64,000 nucleotides of DNA from Streptococcus sp. LYSM12 (GTDB lineage: Bacteria; Bacillota; Bacilli; Lactobacillales; Streptococcaceae). The stretch covers positions 17,580 through 81,579 of the forward strand of contig NZ_SPOZ01000010.1 of NCBI RefSeq assembly GCF_004569635.1, read 5' to 3'. Positions 40,660 through 50,627 of this stretch are shown here, in pieces. Each line of letters begins with the position of its first letter. Positions within the stretch are counted from its first letter, which is position 1. The position numbers and the translations under genes were made by a program. The notes under the pieces were generated by a model. The model had not been told where the DNA came from. It did no database searches and saw only the letters and a program-made list of their open reading frames with translations.

Positions 40660-41514
40660 TTATACCAATTCTGTCCCCATTTCATCCTGTTTAATTTTCC
40701 CTAACTTCATCAAGCTTCCCAAGGCTTTTTTAAACTGACCTTTTGAAATACCGAAAACAGCCTTAATATCATCCGGAGATGATTTATCATTTAAGGTCAT
40801 AAAGCCTCCATTGCCCTCCAAATACGTCAAGATCATTTGCGCATCATTTTCTAGCATCTCAAAGGAACGCGGTTTGACAGACAAATTTAAGGTTCGATCC
40901 ACTTGGCGGTAGCCGATGACCCGTACCTGCAATTCTTCACCGAGACGTGGCTCTGCGAACCGCTCATTTGGGTGAATGAAGCCTAGCATATTATTCTTAG
41001 GTAAGTAAACAAAGGTTCCACTCAACTTCAAGCGATAAACAATAGCCTGCAGGTTCTGATTTTGCATATTATCATAAGCAGGACCTGCCAAACGCTGAAA
41101 ATCCTCTTGAAAGGCAGGCAAGGCCCAAATCCGGTCTTTTTTATCAACATCATAACGGACATAGAGCTTATCTCCTTTTTTAGGCCACAATTCTTTCAAA
41201 TCAGGCAAAACATCAAGCGACACTACTACCTGCTTATCCGGTAAGCCCGTATCCACAAAAACACCGAGGTCGCGACGTACTTCTGTCACCTCTCCCCAAC
41301 CAAAACGAGTACGGGTCGCAACCACTTCTTTTGTCGTCAATCGGGGTTTCTGTTTCATATCTATATAAGCAAAGCCTTTGACTGACTCTCCTAGCTGATG
41401 ATTCCCCTCTTCTTTTGCAAGGGCAAAGGTAAAGCCCTCCTTTTGAACAAAATAAAATTCTTGATTCTCGTCTGTCACCAGACCCGTGATAAAGGTTGCT
41501 AATAATTGATTCAT
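40660..41514 (-). CDS. cvfB: CvfB-type S1 RNA-binding protein
   Basis: 284 residues with repeated S1-like segments (VFVDTGLPDKQVVVSLDVLP region and FVYLPKNNMLGFIHPNE) and a C-terminal winged helix (SSPDDIKAVFGISKGQFKKALGSL). CvfB proteins bind RNA and influence virulence gene expression in Gram-positives. It lies downstream of frr in the same direction, as in many streptococci. Confidence 0.88.
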   Translation of the reverse strand: MNQLLATFITGLVTDENQEFYFVQKEGFTFALAKEEGNHQLGESVKGFAYIDMKQKPRLTTKEVVATRTRFGWGEVTEVRRDLGVFVDTGLPDKQVVVSLDVLPDLKELWPKKGDKLYVRYDVDKKDRIWALPAFQEDFQRLAGPAYDNMQNQNLQAIVYRLKLSGTFVYLPKNNMLGFIHPNERFAEPRLGEELQVRVIGYRQVDRTLNLSVKPRSFEMLENDAQMILTYLEGNGGFMTLNDKSSPDDIKAVFGISKGQFKKALGSLMKLGKIKQDEMGTELV

Positions 41515-41587
41515 AGGTTCTTTCTATTCTACTAGTGGATACAAACAGCAAAAGGGCTAAGGGATTGTTCCCCGCCCATACATTTTC

Positions 41588-42145
41588 TTAGACTTCCAAG
41601 AGTTCTTTTTCTTTCTCAGCAGTCATTTGGTCAATTTTCTTAATAGCATCATCCGTCACTTTTTGAATCTCTTTTTCCAGTGATTTCAGATCGTCTTCGG
41701 TAATTTCCTTAGCTTTTTCAGCTTTCTTTGCCTCATCCATAGCATCCCGACGGATATTACGAATTGCAATCTTAGCATTTTCACCAACCTTCTTCACATC
41801 TTTGGCCAGATTTTTACGCGTTTCCTCCGTCAAGGCTGGAATAACCAAACGAATGACTGTGCCATCAGATTGTGGTGTCAAACCAAGGTCAGAAGCATTC
41901 AGCGCACGTTCAATATCTTTCAAGATAGACTTGTCAAATGGAGTAATCAATAAGACACGCGCTTCTGGAACAGTAATCCCCGCTAATTGGTTGAGCGGTG
42001 TATCTGCCCCATAATATTCAACTGAGATACGGTCTAGCAAGCTCGCATTGGCACGTCCAGCACGAATATGGCTGAACTCCCGTGCCAAACTTTGATGCGA
42101 CTGCGCCATGCGGTCTTGAGCTTTTGAAATAATTTCCTTTGTCAT
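41588..42145 (-). CDS. frr: Ribosome recycling factor
   Basis: 185 residues, the family length, with the conserved [15 protein letters not shown] and [13 protein letters not shown] segments. It splits post-termination ribosomes with EF-G. It follows pyrH by 10 nt, the common pyrH-frr operon. Confidence 0.97.
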   Translation of the reverse strand: MTKEIISKAQDRMAQSHQSLAREFSHIRAGRANASLLDRISVEYYGADTPLNQLAGITVPEARVLLITPFDKSILKDIERALNASDLGLTPQSDGTVIRLVIPALTEETRKNLAKDVKKVGENAKIAIRNIRRDAMDEAKKAEKAKEITEDDLKSLEKEIQKVTDDAIKKIDQMTAEKEKELLEV

Positions 42146-42155
42146 AAAATCTCCT

Positions 42156-42890
42156 TTATTTTACTTCTTTATTATTAGAAACCGTTGTTCCGATTTGCTC
42201 GCCAAATACAACGCGTTTGATATTACCAGTTTCATTCATATTAAAGACAACAAGGTCAATATCATTGTCCATTGATAGAGTAGAAGCAGTCGCATCCATA
42301 ATCTTCAAGCCACGACTAATGACCTCACGATGGGTCAACTCATTGAATTTAACCGCATTGGCATCTTTCTTTGGATCAGCATTGTAGACACCATCCACAC
42401 CATTTTTTGCCATTAAAATCGCATCTGCCTCAATTTCAGCTGCACGAAGGGCTGCAGTTGTATCCGTTGAGAAATAAGGAGAACCAATACCTGCACCAAA
42501 AATCACAATTCTTCCTTTTTCCAAATGGCGTAAAGCACGTCCACGGATATAAGGTTCGGCGACAGATTGCATCGCAATAGCTGTCTGCACACGCGTGTCA
42601 ACACCAACCTGTTGCAAGGCGTCTGCCATCACCAAGGCATTCATTACTGTTCCAAGCATCCCAGTATAGTCCGCCTGTACACGATCCATACCAGCTTCTG
42701 CTGCTGGCTCGCCACGCCAAAGATTTCCACCACCAATTACCAAGGCAATCTGAACACCTGAAGCAGCCACTTCTTGAATTTCCTGAGCCATTTGCTGAAC
42801 TGTTGGAATATCAATCCCAATACCACGTTCACCTGCCAAGGCTTCTCCAGATAATTTTATAAGAATACGTTCATATTTTGGTTTCATCAT
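42156..42890 (-). CDS. pyrH: UMP kinase
   Basis: 244 residues of the amino acid kinase fold: [20 protein letters not shown], and the C-terminal [11 protein letters not shown]. It phosphorylates UMP to UDP. Cotranscribed with frr. Confidence 0.97.
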   Translation of the reverse strand: MMKPKYERILIKLSGEALAGERGIGIDIPTVQQMAQEIQEVAASGVQIALVIGGGNLWRGEPAAEAGMDRVQADYTGMLGTVMNALVMADALQQVGVDTRVQTAIAMQSVAEPYIRGRALRHLEKGRIVIFGAGIGSPYFSTDTTAALRAAEIEADAILMAKNGVDGVYNADPKKDANAVKFNELTHREVISRGLKIMDATASTLSMDNDIDLVVFNMNETGNIKRVVFGEQIGTTVSNNKEVK

Positions 42891-42966
42891 CTTACCCCTC
42901 TATTCTATCTTTACCATTTTATCATAAAATTTTCATTTTATATAGTCAGATGGACAGATAAAAAAG

Positions 42967-42990
42967 AAAAATCTCATCGAAGAGATTTTT
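42967..42990 (-). terminator. Terminator of the flippase gene
   Basis: AAAAATCTC/GAGATTTTT, 6-nt loop, with a T-rich tail on the minus strand, one base from the flippase stop. Confidence 0.7.
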
Positions 42991-44631
42991 CTATGAAATA
43001 TGTAATTTTGTCCGTAAAAGAGTAGCCCGAGTACCAATCAGTTTATCCAAGTGGCGGGTTTTTAAGGTTAAAATTCCAAAAATAAAAACACCAATAACTC
43101 CTGAAATCCCTACATGAATCGCACTTGACATATAGCCTGTTGCAGGAAATAATAGGCTCATACCAGATTCAACCAGCCAAACCCCCAGTCCCATAATAAG
43201 AGAAATGCTTAGAACCTTGCAAACATCTCTCCATAAACGGCCTTGCGAAATAGGAATTATCTGGGAGATACAGCGGTCAAACAAAATCACTGATACTGTC
43301 AATCCAATCGCTGTAGACACCAAAGGACCATAGACCTTAAATAAGTAAAAGGCTGGAAGTTGGAGGATAAGTTTCACTGCAAAGCCAATGAAAAAATACA
43401 ACATCGCCTTACGATTCTGGAAAATTGCCTGAATAATCACTCCAAGCAAGGAATACAAACCTTGAATGAAAACCAATAACAGATTGATAACAAAGAGGTA
43501 AATCGCTTGGTTCTCAGCAGGACCATAGAAGACACTATAAAGGGGATGCGCTAGAACCACCGAACCAATAATAGCAGGAAGAATCAGGAGAAAGAGGAGC
43601 TGGATATTATCGACAATTAAATCAGCAGTCTTTTTCATATCCTTTTGCACAAATCGCTCTGTTATCATCGGAATTGCCACACTACCGATAGACGTTGTAA
43701 CCCCAATAATCAACATTGTAATCTTACTTGGATTGGCCGTCATATAAGTCGAGAGTGTCAATAATTCCGTTCTTGTAAGTTCTGTTATCTCAAGCAGGGT
43801 ATTGATAAAGGTCAGCTGATCGACAATTTGGAAAATCTGAATAGCTGAACCTAAAATAATAAGTGGAATCGCTTCTTTGACTGTTTCTATAATCAAGGGC
43901 TTCAAAGCGATAGTAGTAACCACAGGCTTTGCTCCTATCACCTTTGCAATAAATCCCTCCTTATGCAAACTGTAAACAAGGACGCCAACACTCGCAATCA
44001 TTCCGATAAAAGCTGCAAAGGTCGATTGGATAACCGCTGAAAGATAGTTTCCTGACCCCAACTTCATGATGTAGAAGGTCGTTCCTAAAATCCAAATAAC
44101 ACGGACAATCTGCTCCACAATCTGACTAATAGCATAGGGTTTCATATCATGATGTCCTTGGAAAAAACCACGCATGATACTCATTGCTGGGAAAATAAAG
44201 AGGGGAGGAACCAAGCTATACATCACCGGTGTTAATTGCTCTTTCACTCCTGAAAGCTCTGCTAAAATCGGAGAGCTACAAAACATAATCCCTGCAAAAA
44301 TCGCTCCCAAAATTAGCATAAGTTTGAACAATTCTCTCACCAAATAGTAAGAAATATCCTGGCGTCCCTGCACATTATACTTGGCAATCTGCTTGGCTAC
44401 AGCAGTCGGCAACCCAACGGTTGAAATCAGTAGAAAATTTCCATACACCTGATAGCCCATGTTAAACAAACCATTGGCTTCTGCGCGATGACTCCCCATC
44501 CACAGATACCAAGGGATGATGTAGGCAATTCCTATCAAACGACTGATAAAATTTCCGGCCGTCAGCCAAGCTAACCCCTTGACCATACTTGCCTGTTGCT
44601 GCGTCTGCTCTGTTGTTCTAGTTTCTGTCAT
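42991..44631 (-). CDS. Lipid flippase of the MATE/MOP superfamily (YtgP/SpoVB type)
   Basis: 546 residues with about 14 hydrophobic segments and the early Gly/Asn-rich motif WLTAGNFISRLIGIAYIIPWY. This is the family of YtgP/MurJ-like proteins that move lipid-linked cell-wall precursors across the membrane. Streptococcal members have been shown to substitute for MurJ; the precise substrate here is inferred. It is a single-gene unit. Confidence 0.85.
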   Translation of the reverse strand: MTETRTTEQTQQQASMVKGLAWLTAGNFISRLIGIAYIIPWYLWMGSHRAEANGLFNMGYQVYGNFLLISTVGLPTAVAKQIAKYNVQGRQDISYYLVRELFKLMLILGAIFAGIMFCSSPILAELSGVKEQLTPVMYSLVPPLFIFPAMSIMRGFFQGHHDMKPYAISQIVEQIVRVIWILGTTFYIMKLGSGNYLSAVIQSTFAAFIGMIASVGVLVYSLHKEGFIAKVIGAKPVVTTIALKPLIIETVKEAIPLIILGSAIQIFQIVDQLTFINTLLEITELTRTELLTLSTYMTANPSKITMLIIGVTTSIGSVAIPMITERFVQKDMKKTADLIVDNIQLLFLLILPAIIGSVVLAHPLYSVFYGPAENQAIYLFVINLLLVFIQGLYSLLGVIIQAIFQNRKAMLYFFIGFAVKLILQLPAFYLFKVYGPLVSTAIGLTVSVILFDRCISQIIPISQGRLWRDVCKVLSISLIMGLGVWLVESGMSLLFPATGYMSSAIHVGISGVIGVFIFGILTLKTRHLDKLIGTRATLLRTKLHIS

Positions 44632-44774
44632 ATTTGTTCTTTCGTCTCTTTCTTTCTACTTCTTTATTATAACCTTTTACATTTGACTTGTAAAACTAGA
44701 ACTCACCGAACCAAAGGATAGATGCAGGGAGGTCAAACAAGAAACGGATGTCTTTCAAGAGGTAAACTCACTGT

Positions 44775-44880
44775 TATAGTCTTTTAGTTTGCTTTTAGTA
44801 CTGGTCAACGAGCTGCAGGCTGTACTAGAGTACGACAAAGTGAGTGAACGAAGGAATAAAAGATAAACGAAACGACTATA
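44775..44880. mobile_element. Dispersed MITE copy between rplA and the flippase gene
   Basis: 106 bp, subfamily I-like core with a few changes (CTGGTCAACGAGCTGCAGG), ends TATAGTC...GACTATA. Confidence 0.85.
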
Positions 44881-44906
44881 AAACCATTTTAGGATAGAAG
44901 AAAAGC

Positions 44907-44922
44907 CTTATCAAGCGATAAG
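44907..44922 (-). terminator. Terminator of rplK-rplA
   Basis: CTTATC/GATAAG stem with a 4-nt loop followed by GGCTTTTCTT on the minus strand, 14 nt past the rplA stop. Confidence 0.6.
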
Positions 44923-44935
44923 ACATTTTCGTTTC

Positions 44936-45625
44936 TTACAATGAATTTGGATCAACCTTGATACCCACACCTTGAGTCGTTGTGATAGTCAAGCTTGTGA
45001 TATATGTACCTTTTGCTGTAGCTGGTTTTGCTTTCACAATTGTATCATGGAAAGCTTTGAAGTTTCCTACTAATTGCTCAGCGTTAAATGATACTTTACC
45101 AATGATAGCTTGTACGATACCAGCCTTATCAGCACGGTAAGTAATTTTTCCGCCTTTAGACTCCTCAACTGCTTTTGCAACATCCATTGTTACAGTACCA
45201 GTTTTAGGATTTGGCATCAAGTTACGTGGTCCAAGGACACGTCCGAGGCGTCCAACAAGTGCCATCATATCAGGTGTTGCGATTACAACGTCAAAATCTA
45301 ACCAACCACCGTTGATTTTTGCAACAAGATCATCTTCACCAACAAAATCTGCACCTGCAGCCTTTGCTTCTTCAGCTTTTGCACCACGCGCAAATACCAA
45401 TACGCGCGACGTTTTTCCAGTTCCGTTTGGCAATACCATAGCACCACGAATCTGTTGATCTGCTTTACGAACGTCGATGTTCAAGTTGTAAGCAACTTCT
45501 ACAGTTGCATCAAATTTTGCAAAATTAGTTTCCTGTGCAAGAGCTACAGCTTCTTCTACGCTGTAAGCCTTTGTGCTGTCGATTTTTTCAAGTGCAGCAC
45601 GCATTTGTTTGCTTTTTTTAGCCAT
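44936..45625 (-). CDS. rplA: Ribosomal protein L1
   Basis: 229 residues, starting [15 protein letters not shown], with the conserved [21 protein letters not shown] region. It binds 23S rRNA at the L1 stalk. It follows rplK by 95 nt; in many bacteria L1 also represses its own messenger. Confidence 0.98.
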   Translation of the reverse strand: MAKKSKQMRAALEKIDSTKAYSVEEAVALAQETNFAKFDATVEVAYNLNIDVRKADQQIRGAMVLPNGTGKTSRVLVFARGAKAEEAKAAGADFVGEDDLVAKINGGWLDFDVVIATPDMMALVGRLGRVLGPRNLMPNPKTGTVTMDVAKAVEESKGGKITYRADKAGIVQAIIGKVSFNAEQLVGNFKAFHDTIVKAKPATAKGTYITSLTITTTQGVGIKVDPNSL

Positions 45626-45720
45626 TTTTTATTCTCCTTGTAATGTGGTCATATCGATTTTCATCTCCCACGTCACTCATCAGAAATGATGAAGTCTTGC
45701 GGGTTGTAGGTCGTTATTGA

Positions 45721-46146
45721 TTAGTCAACAACAGTGAATCCCATAGAACGAGCAGTACCTTCAATCATACGCATTGCAGACTCAAGGTTTGCAGCGTTCA
45801 AATCTGGCATTTTAGTTTCAGCAATTTCTTGTACTTGCGCACGAGTAACTGTTGCAACCTTTGTTTTATTTGGTGTGCCTGAACCTTTTTCAACACCTGC
45901 AGCTTTTTTCAAAAGAACCGCAGCTGGTGGTGTTTTACAGATGAAATCAAATGATTTATCTTCGTATACTGAGATTACAACTGGGATAATCATACCAGCT
46001 TGATCAGCTGTACGAGCGTTAAATTCCTTAGTGAATCCCATGATATTGATCCCTGCTTGACCAAGTGCTGGTCCAACCGGTGGAGCTGGAGTAGCTTTAC
46101 CTGCAGGAATTTGAAGTTTTACAAGTTTTTCGACTTTTTTAGCCAT
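45721..46146 (-). CDS. rplK: Ribosomal protein L11
   Basis: 141 residues with the N-terminal [20 protein letters not shown] and C-terminal rRNA-binding domain ([17 protein letters not shown]). First gene of the rplK-rplA operon. Confidence 0.98.
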   Translation of the reverse strand: MAKKVEKLVKLQIPAGKATPAPPVGPALGQAGINIMGFTKEFNARTADQAGMIIPVVISVYEDKSFDFICKTPPAAVLLKKAAGVEKGSGTPNKTKVATVTRAQVQEIAETKMPDLNAANLESAMRMIEGTARSMGFTVVD

Positions 46147-46228
46147 CTTTAAATCCTCCTATTGTGGTTTTTACGGTAATTACAGATTTTTACCTCCCAC
46201 AAATATGTGATTTTCCACATACCTCCCC

Positions 46229-46256
46229 ATTATACAGTATTTTGGTAAAAAATCAA
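46229..46256 (-). promoter_or_regulatory. Promoter of rplK-rplA
   Basis: On the minus strand TTGATT (46256-46251), a 16-nt spacer and TATAAT (46234-46229). It gives a leader of about 75 nt. Confidence 0.7.
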
Positions 46257-46299
46257 GCTTTATATTTACTTTTTCTCACTTTTTTTATAGAATAAGGCT

Positions 46300-46656
46300 A
46301 TGACATTCTTGAAATTTGCTTCGGTTCTACTCCTCATTCTTTCTTTTGTTATTTCGATTACAGTTGTAAGACTATTTCGTTTGCAAAAAAAAGGCTGGAA
46401 CTTTGCCGATATTGCCTTTCCCATCCTTGCTTTTGAATTTTACCTAATCTCGAACAAGGCCTATTACCACAGCCTATTGCCTCATCTAGTGTTAGCCTTG
46501 TCACTACTTGCTTTAGCAATCGTCTATTATTTCCTAGTAAAAAAGCGCATCTTTTCTTATCAACGCTTTTTCAAATTCTTTTGGAGAGCAGGCTTTATTT
46601 TAACTTTCTTCGTATACCTAGCTCTCATCATTTCCCTTTTTACGCTCAAAAGTTAG
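46300..46656 (+). CDS. DUF3397 membrane protein
   Basis: 118 residues with four hydrophobic segments, matching the DUF3397 family. Function unknown. It is divergent from rplK, as in other streptococci, and ends at its own terminator. Confidence 0.8.
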   Translation: MTFLKFASVLLLILSFVISITVVRLFRLQKKGWNFADIAFPILAFEFYLISNKAYYHSLLPHLVLALSLLALAIVYYFLVKKRIFSYQRFFKFFWRAGFILTFFVYLALIISLFTLKS

Positions 46657-46736
46657 AGCGTTTCTCAGCTTGGATTGATTACAACAGATGTCTTGCTCTT
46701 AAACTCATAATGCATCAGACACCCCGCAAGTGTGTT

Positions 46737-46782
46737 AAGGTGAAGAAAAAAACTCCTTTGGACCATTTTCTTCACCTTTTTT
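46737..46782 (+). terminator. Terminator of the DUF3397 gene
   Basis: AAGGTGAAGAAAA pairs with TTTTCTTCACCTT, followed by more T. Confidence 0.75.
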
Positions 46783-46841
46783 GTTTCCTGTTGAGAATTA
46801 AAAAACTCTTAGAAAGGGGAAAATCATTTTTTAGAGTGTAC

Positions 46842-47028
46842 TATAGTCCTTTCGTTTACTTTTAGTACTAGGCAACGAGTCGCAGGTAGTACTGAAGTAC
46901 AGCAAGACGAGTGAACGAAGTAATAAAAATATAAACTAAATGACTATACTAGGCAAGGAGCTACAGGCTGTACTAAAGTACGGCAAAGTGAGGGAACGAA
47001 GTAATAACAGATAAACGAAACGACTATA
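46842..47028. mobile_element. MITE dimer: full subfamily II copy plus truncated copy
   Basis: A full copy (46842-46948) is followed directly by CTAGGCAAGG... to GACTATA at 47028. The junction is the same as in 37035-37243. Confidence 0.8.
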
Positions 47029-47242
47029 AATCATCTGCTTTCACACTACTTTTTAGCTTTCTTACTATTTAGACTCTACAAAACCAACACCCAGAAGCTT
47101 TCATCATTGAGAAGTCTTAAAGGTTTGTATAAGGAGGGCCAAACTACCAAGATAGAACGGAAGTTCCGAAAGACGAACGAACAAGGTCAAATATTGATGT
47201 TGACGAATAATGAGAGACCTGTCTACATTCTGACGGATTAAA
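47029..47242. other. Non-coding spacer
   Basis: A degenerate copy of the short dispersed repeat is found near 47070-47095. The rest shows no gene. Confidence 0.4.
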
Positions 47243-47772
47243 GCGTGCTATCTGTAAAGCGCTCGGGAAAAAAACAGCCCTCTGGACTAGAGCGCGCTAT
47301 CTGTAAAACAAGAGGGGAAAAAACAGCCCTCTGGACTAGAGCGTGCTATCTGTAAAACGTGAGGGAAAAAACAGTCCACTGGACTAGAGCATGCTATCTG
47401 TAAAACGTGAGGGAAAAAACAGCCCTCTGGACTAGAGCGCGCTATCTGTAAAACAAGAGGGAAAAAACAGCCCTCTGGACTAGAGCGTGCTATCTGTAAA
47501 ACGTGAGGGAAAAAACAGCCCTCTGGACTAGAGCATGCTATCTGTAAAACGTGAGGGAAAAAACAGCCCTCTGGACTAGAGCATGCTATCTGTAAAACGT
47601 GAGGGAAAAAACAGCCCTCTGGACTAGAGCGTGCTATCTGTAAAGCGAGAGGGAAAAAACAGCCCTCTGGACTAGAGCGCGCTATCTGTAAAACGTGAGG
47701 AAAAAAACAGTCCACTGGACTAGAGCGTGCTATCTGTAAAGCGAGAGGGAAAAAACAGTCCACTGGACTGTT
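47243..47772 (-). repeat. 48-bp tandem array of terminator-like hairpins, 11 units
   Basis: Units start at 47243, 47292, 47341 and then every 48 bp to 47725 (the first two are 49 bp). Each reads, on the minus strand, AGTCC-AGA/AGT-GGRCT followed by GTTTTTTCCC and then a shared ACAGATAGC segment. Each unit can form a short hairpin with a T6 tail. The last unit is the actual terminator of the VOC gene. The 16-residue period leaves an antisense-like open frame that is not a gene. Confidence 0.88.
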
Positions 47773-47776
47773 TTTT
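47750..47776 (-). terminator. Terminator of the ftsK-VOC operon
   Basis: AAAAAACAGTCCA and TGGACTGTTTTTT form a perfect 13-bp stem with a one-base centre, 3 nt after the VOC stop codon. Confidence 0.8.
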
Positions 47777-47779
47777 TCC

Positions 47780-48169
47780 TCACTCATGTATTTCCAATGG
47801 CAAGCCATCCGGGTCAAAGAAGAAGGCCATTTTACGTCCGTCATAGTCGTCATACCGCAGTAGTTCATGAGGGATATTTAGAGCATCAAACTCCTGCAAA
47901 CAACTTTCTACATCTGCGACCTTAAATGCAAGATGACGCAGACCTGTATGTTCTGGTTGTGGCATAGCGGGTCTCAGCGGCGCATCTGGTTTGATAAAAA
48001 TTTCAAGAACCACATCCCCTTTGCGAACAGTAAAGAGAATGTCACGTTTTTCGGGACGGATATGCTCTTCCAGCTGCTCAAATCCTAACTTGTCAACATA
48101 AAATTCCTTTGTTTTTTGATAATCGTGACCGATAATGGCAATATGATGTACCGCATCTAATTTCATCAT
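47780..48169 (-). CDS. VOC superfamily (glyoxalase-like) protein
   Basis: 129 residues with the paired beta-alpha-beta modules of the VOC fold: [13 protein letters not shown] at 7-19, GLRHLAFKV near 75-83, and [14 protein letters not shown] at the end. Likely metal ligands are His 7 or 8, His near 78 and the terminal Glu. YaeR-like; substrate unknown. The ATG overlaps the ftsK stop, so translation is coupled. Confidence 0.85.
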   Translation of the reverse strand: MMKLDAVHHIAIIGHDYQKTKEFYVDKLGFEQLEEHIRPEKRDILFTVRKGDVVLEIFIKPDAPLRPAMPQPEHTGLRHLAFKVADVESCLQEFDALNIPHELLRYDDYDGRKMAFFFDPDGLPLEIHE

Positions 48170-50532
48170 TGACTTTCCAACACTTTCCTTGGTTTTGTAC
48201 CTTCTGCAGGACCAATAACACCTGCTACTTCCAGTTCTTCCATTAAACGCGTTGCTCGGTTAAAACCAACAGATAAACGGCGCTGAATCATAGAAGCACT
48301 CGCTTTTTGTGTTTCAACAACAAGAGCTCTCGCTTGTTCAAAGAGTGGATCTCCACTGCTTTCGCCTGTCCCACTTTCAAAATCCCCCTCTGTCACTTCA
48401 CCAGGATCAAAGGACTCATCGTACTCTGCCTCTGCTTGGTTTTTAATAAAAGTGACAATCGCTTCGACATCATCGTCAGAAATAAAGGATCCTTGTAAAC
48501 GTACGGGATGATTTTCATCAATGGGTTTAAACAGCATGTCTCCACGACCCAGTAATTTTTCTGCCCCATTTTCATCCAAAATAGTGCGGCTATCTGTCCC
48601 ACTTGACACGGCAAACGCAATCCGAGACGGAACATTAGCCTTAATCAAACCAGAGATAACGTCAACAGACGGACGTTGGGTCGCTAAAATCATGTGAATA
48701 CCTGCTGCCCGCGCTTTTTGTCCTAAGCGAATAATGGCATCTTCGACTTCCTTGCTCGCTACCATCATCAAGTCTGCTAGCTCATCGACAATCACGACGA
48801 TCAACGGTAAGGGAATTTGTTTCTCCTCAGCATCGCGGTTAAATTCTGCTACCTTTGTATTGTACCCCTCTAGATTGCGCACTCCCAAATGGCTGAATAG
48901 TTCATAGCGTTTCTCCATTTCATCCACAACCTTTTGAAGCGCTCGTGCAGCTTTTCGAGGATTGGTTACCACAGGAATCAAGAGATGTGGAATATCATTG
49001 TAGACTGACAATTCCACCATTTTGGGGTCAATCATCATAAACTTAACCTGATCTGGACCAGCTTTCATCAAAATAGAAGCAATAATCCCATTCACTGCAA
49101 CAGACTTTCCTGAACCGGTTGAGCCAGCAACCAGTAAATGGGGCATACGTGCCAAATCAAAGGAACGAACAGTGCCATTGACCGCCTTACCCAGCGGAAT
49201 GTCAAGAAGTTTTGCCGGGGAGGTTTTCGCTTGTTCCCACAATTCTCTAAAGGGTACCATAGCCACTTCCGAATTAGGCACTTCAATACCAACCAGAGAT
49301 TTCCCTGGAATAGGCGCTTCAATTCGGACATCTTTGGCCGCAAGAGCAAGGGCTAAATCATCTGCCAGATTGGAAATCCGATTGACCCGCACACCAACCG
49401 CTGGCTTGACTTCATACTTGGTCACCGACGGCCCTATTTCAGCTCGCTCAACCACGACCTTAATTCCAAAACTTGCAAAGGTGTCTTCCAAGACCTTGAT
49501 ATTTTGGCGAACCGTTTTCTTTTCATTTGCCTGACTTTTGACTTTCATTGGTGCAAGTAGATCAATGGAGGGCAACTTATAAGCCAACCTAGCTTTCTGT
49601 TTAAAATCAAGCGCTATGTCTTCTATTATCTCTACATCTTCTGCTACTTCCTGTTTTTCCTCATCCTCAACCAATAGTACAGGAAACTCTTCGTCAGCAA
49701 GGAAAATCTCACGCTCTTCTGTAACAATCGGAATCTCACCTTCTTTGGCTGCCAAGATTTCACCCGTTGCCACATCAACTATCTGATGTTCTACAGGAGC
49801 GATAATAGCAGCTTCTTGCCAACCATCCGAACTTTCTTCGATTTCCTGGGCTACTTCTGCTACTCGACTTGCTTCTTCCTCTGCTTGAAGTTTGGCTTTT
49901 ACTGCTGCTTTCTCAGCCCGTTTTTCTGCACGAATAGCTGCCCGCTCTTGAGATTTTTCTCGTAAAAGAGCAAGACCATCCGCTACATCATACACAGACC
50001 AAGGACTCATAAAGAAAAGACCAAAGAGGATGAAGAGAAAACCGATAAAGAAAGTTCCAATCGTTGCAAACAAAAAAGAAACAGGTAGGTAGAGACCACC
50101 GCCAATAAGACCGCCTCCTAAAAATTCTTTTACCCGAAAAGCAGAAAGATCTGATAAGGCTAGTTGAAATGTATAGTGTAGCAGTTCTTTTCCTTTGTAG
50201 CCTAAGTCAAAATAGGCTTGGTACTCTAATAAAATTCCCCCAAATACCAGCCAGAAACCTGAGATAGTTCCTTCGCGTTGCTTTAATCTTTTAGAAAATA
50301 TGATATAGACGAGAAGAGCTCCAATCACAACATAAGCTGTACTTCCGAACAATAAGCGAAAGACATTATAGGCAGTCACACCAAATACTCCTAACTTGCT
50401 TGCTGCAAAGAGGAGAAAAAGGATTACTAGAAAGCGAACTAAGAGAGATTTCATTTTTTCTTGTTGGGCCAATTCAGCCTTTGTCGGCCGTCTCGTTGTA
50501 CGCCCTTTTTTTGTCGTTTTTTGTTTTGTCAT
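48166..50532 (-). CDS. ftsK: DNA translocase FtsK/SpoIIIE
   Basis: 788 residues. Four or so N-terminal membrane helices (about 28-180), a charged linker, then the motor with Walker [10 protein letters not shown], Walker [14 protein letters not shown] and a C-terminal gamma domain ([24 protein letters not shown]) that reads polar DNA motifs. It pumps chromosomal DNA through the division septum. The -10 box ends only 6 nt before the ATG and there is no clear ribosome site, so the messenger may be leaderless. Confidence 0.95.
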   Translation of the reverse strand: MTKQKTTKKGRTTRRPTKAELAQQEKMKSLLVRFLVILFLLFAASKLGVFGVTAYNVFRLLFGSTAYVVIGALLVYIIFSKRLKQREGTISGFWLVFGGILLEYQAYFDLGYKGKELLHYTFQLALSDLSAFRVKEFLGGGLIGGGLYLPVSFLFATIGTFFIGFLFILFGLFFMSPWSVYDVADGLALLREKSQERAAIRAEKRAEKAAVKAKLQAEEEASRVAEVAQEIEESSDGWQEAAIIAPVEHQIVDVATGEILAAKEGEIPIVTEEREIFLADEEFPVLLVEDEEKQEVAEDVEIIEDIALDFKQKARLAYKLPSIDLLAPMKVKSQANEKKTVRQNIKVLEDTFASFGIKVVVERAEIGPSVTKYEVKPAVGVRVNRISNLADDLALALAAKDVRIEAPIPGKSLVGIEVPNSEVAMVPFRELWEQAKTSPAKLLDIPLGKAVNGTVRSFDLARMPHLLVAGSTGSGKSVAVNGIIASILMKAGPDQVKFMMIDPKMVELSVYNDIPHLLIPVVTNPRKAARALQKVVDEMEKRYELFSHLGVRNLEGYNTKVAEFNRDAEEKQIPLPLIVVIVDELADLMMVASKEVEDAIIRLGQKARAAGIHMILATQRPSVDVISGLIKANVPSRIAFAVSSGTDSRTILDENGAEKLLGRGDMLFKPIDENHPVRLQGSFISDDDVEAIVTFIKNQAEAEYDESFDPGEVTEGDFESGTGESSGDPLFEQARALVVETQKASASMIQRRLSVGFNRATRLMEELEVAGVIGPAEGTKPRKVLESQ

Positions 50533-50538
50533 GCTTCT

Positions 50539-50547
50539 ATTATACCA
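50539..50547 (-). promoter_or_regulatory. Extended -10 promoter of ftsK
   Basis: On the minus strand TGGTATAAT; no good -35 at the right distance. Transcription would start at or next to the ATG at 50532. Confidence 0.5.
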
Positions 50548-50627
50548 TACTTTGGTAGTCTAGTAGGGGACAAATCACAAAACTTCCCAACCAGCAAAGC
50601 TCGTTGGGAAAGGTTAGACTTATAAAC

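Noticed and set aside
47243..47772. Possible CRISPR array
   Set aside because: The units are contiguous with no unique spacers; variation is limited to a few positions.
47287..47868. 193-residue frame with 16-residue CFFPHVLQIA repeats
   Set aside because: The period is simply 48 bp divided by three; it overlaps the VOC gene, lacks a ribosome site and is made of terminator-like hairpins.
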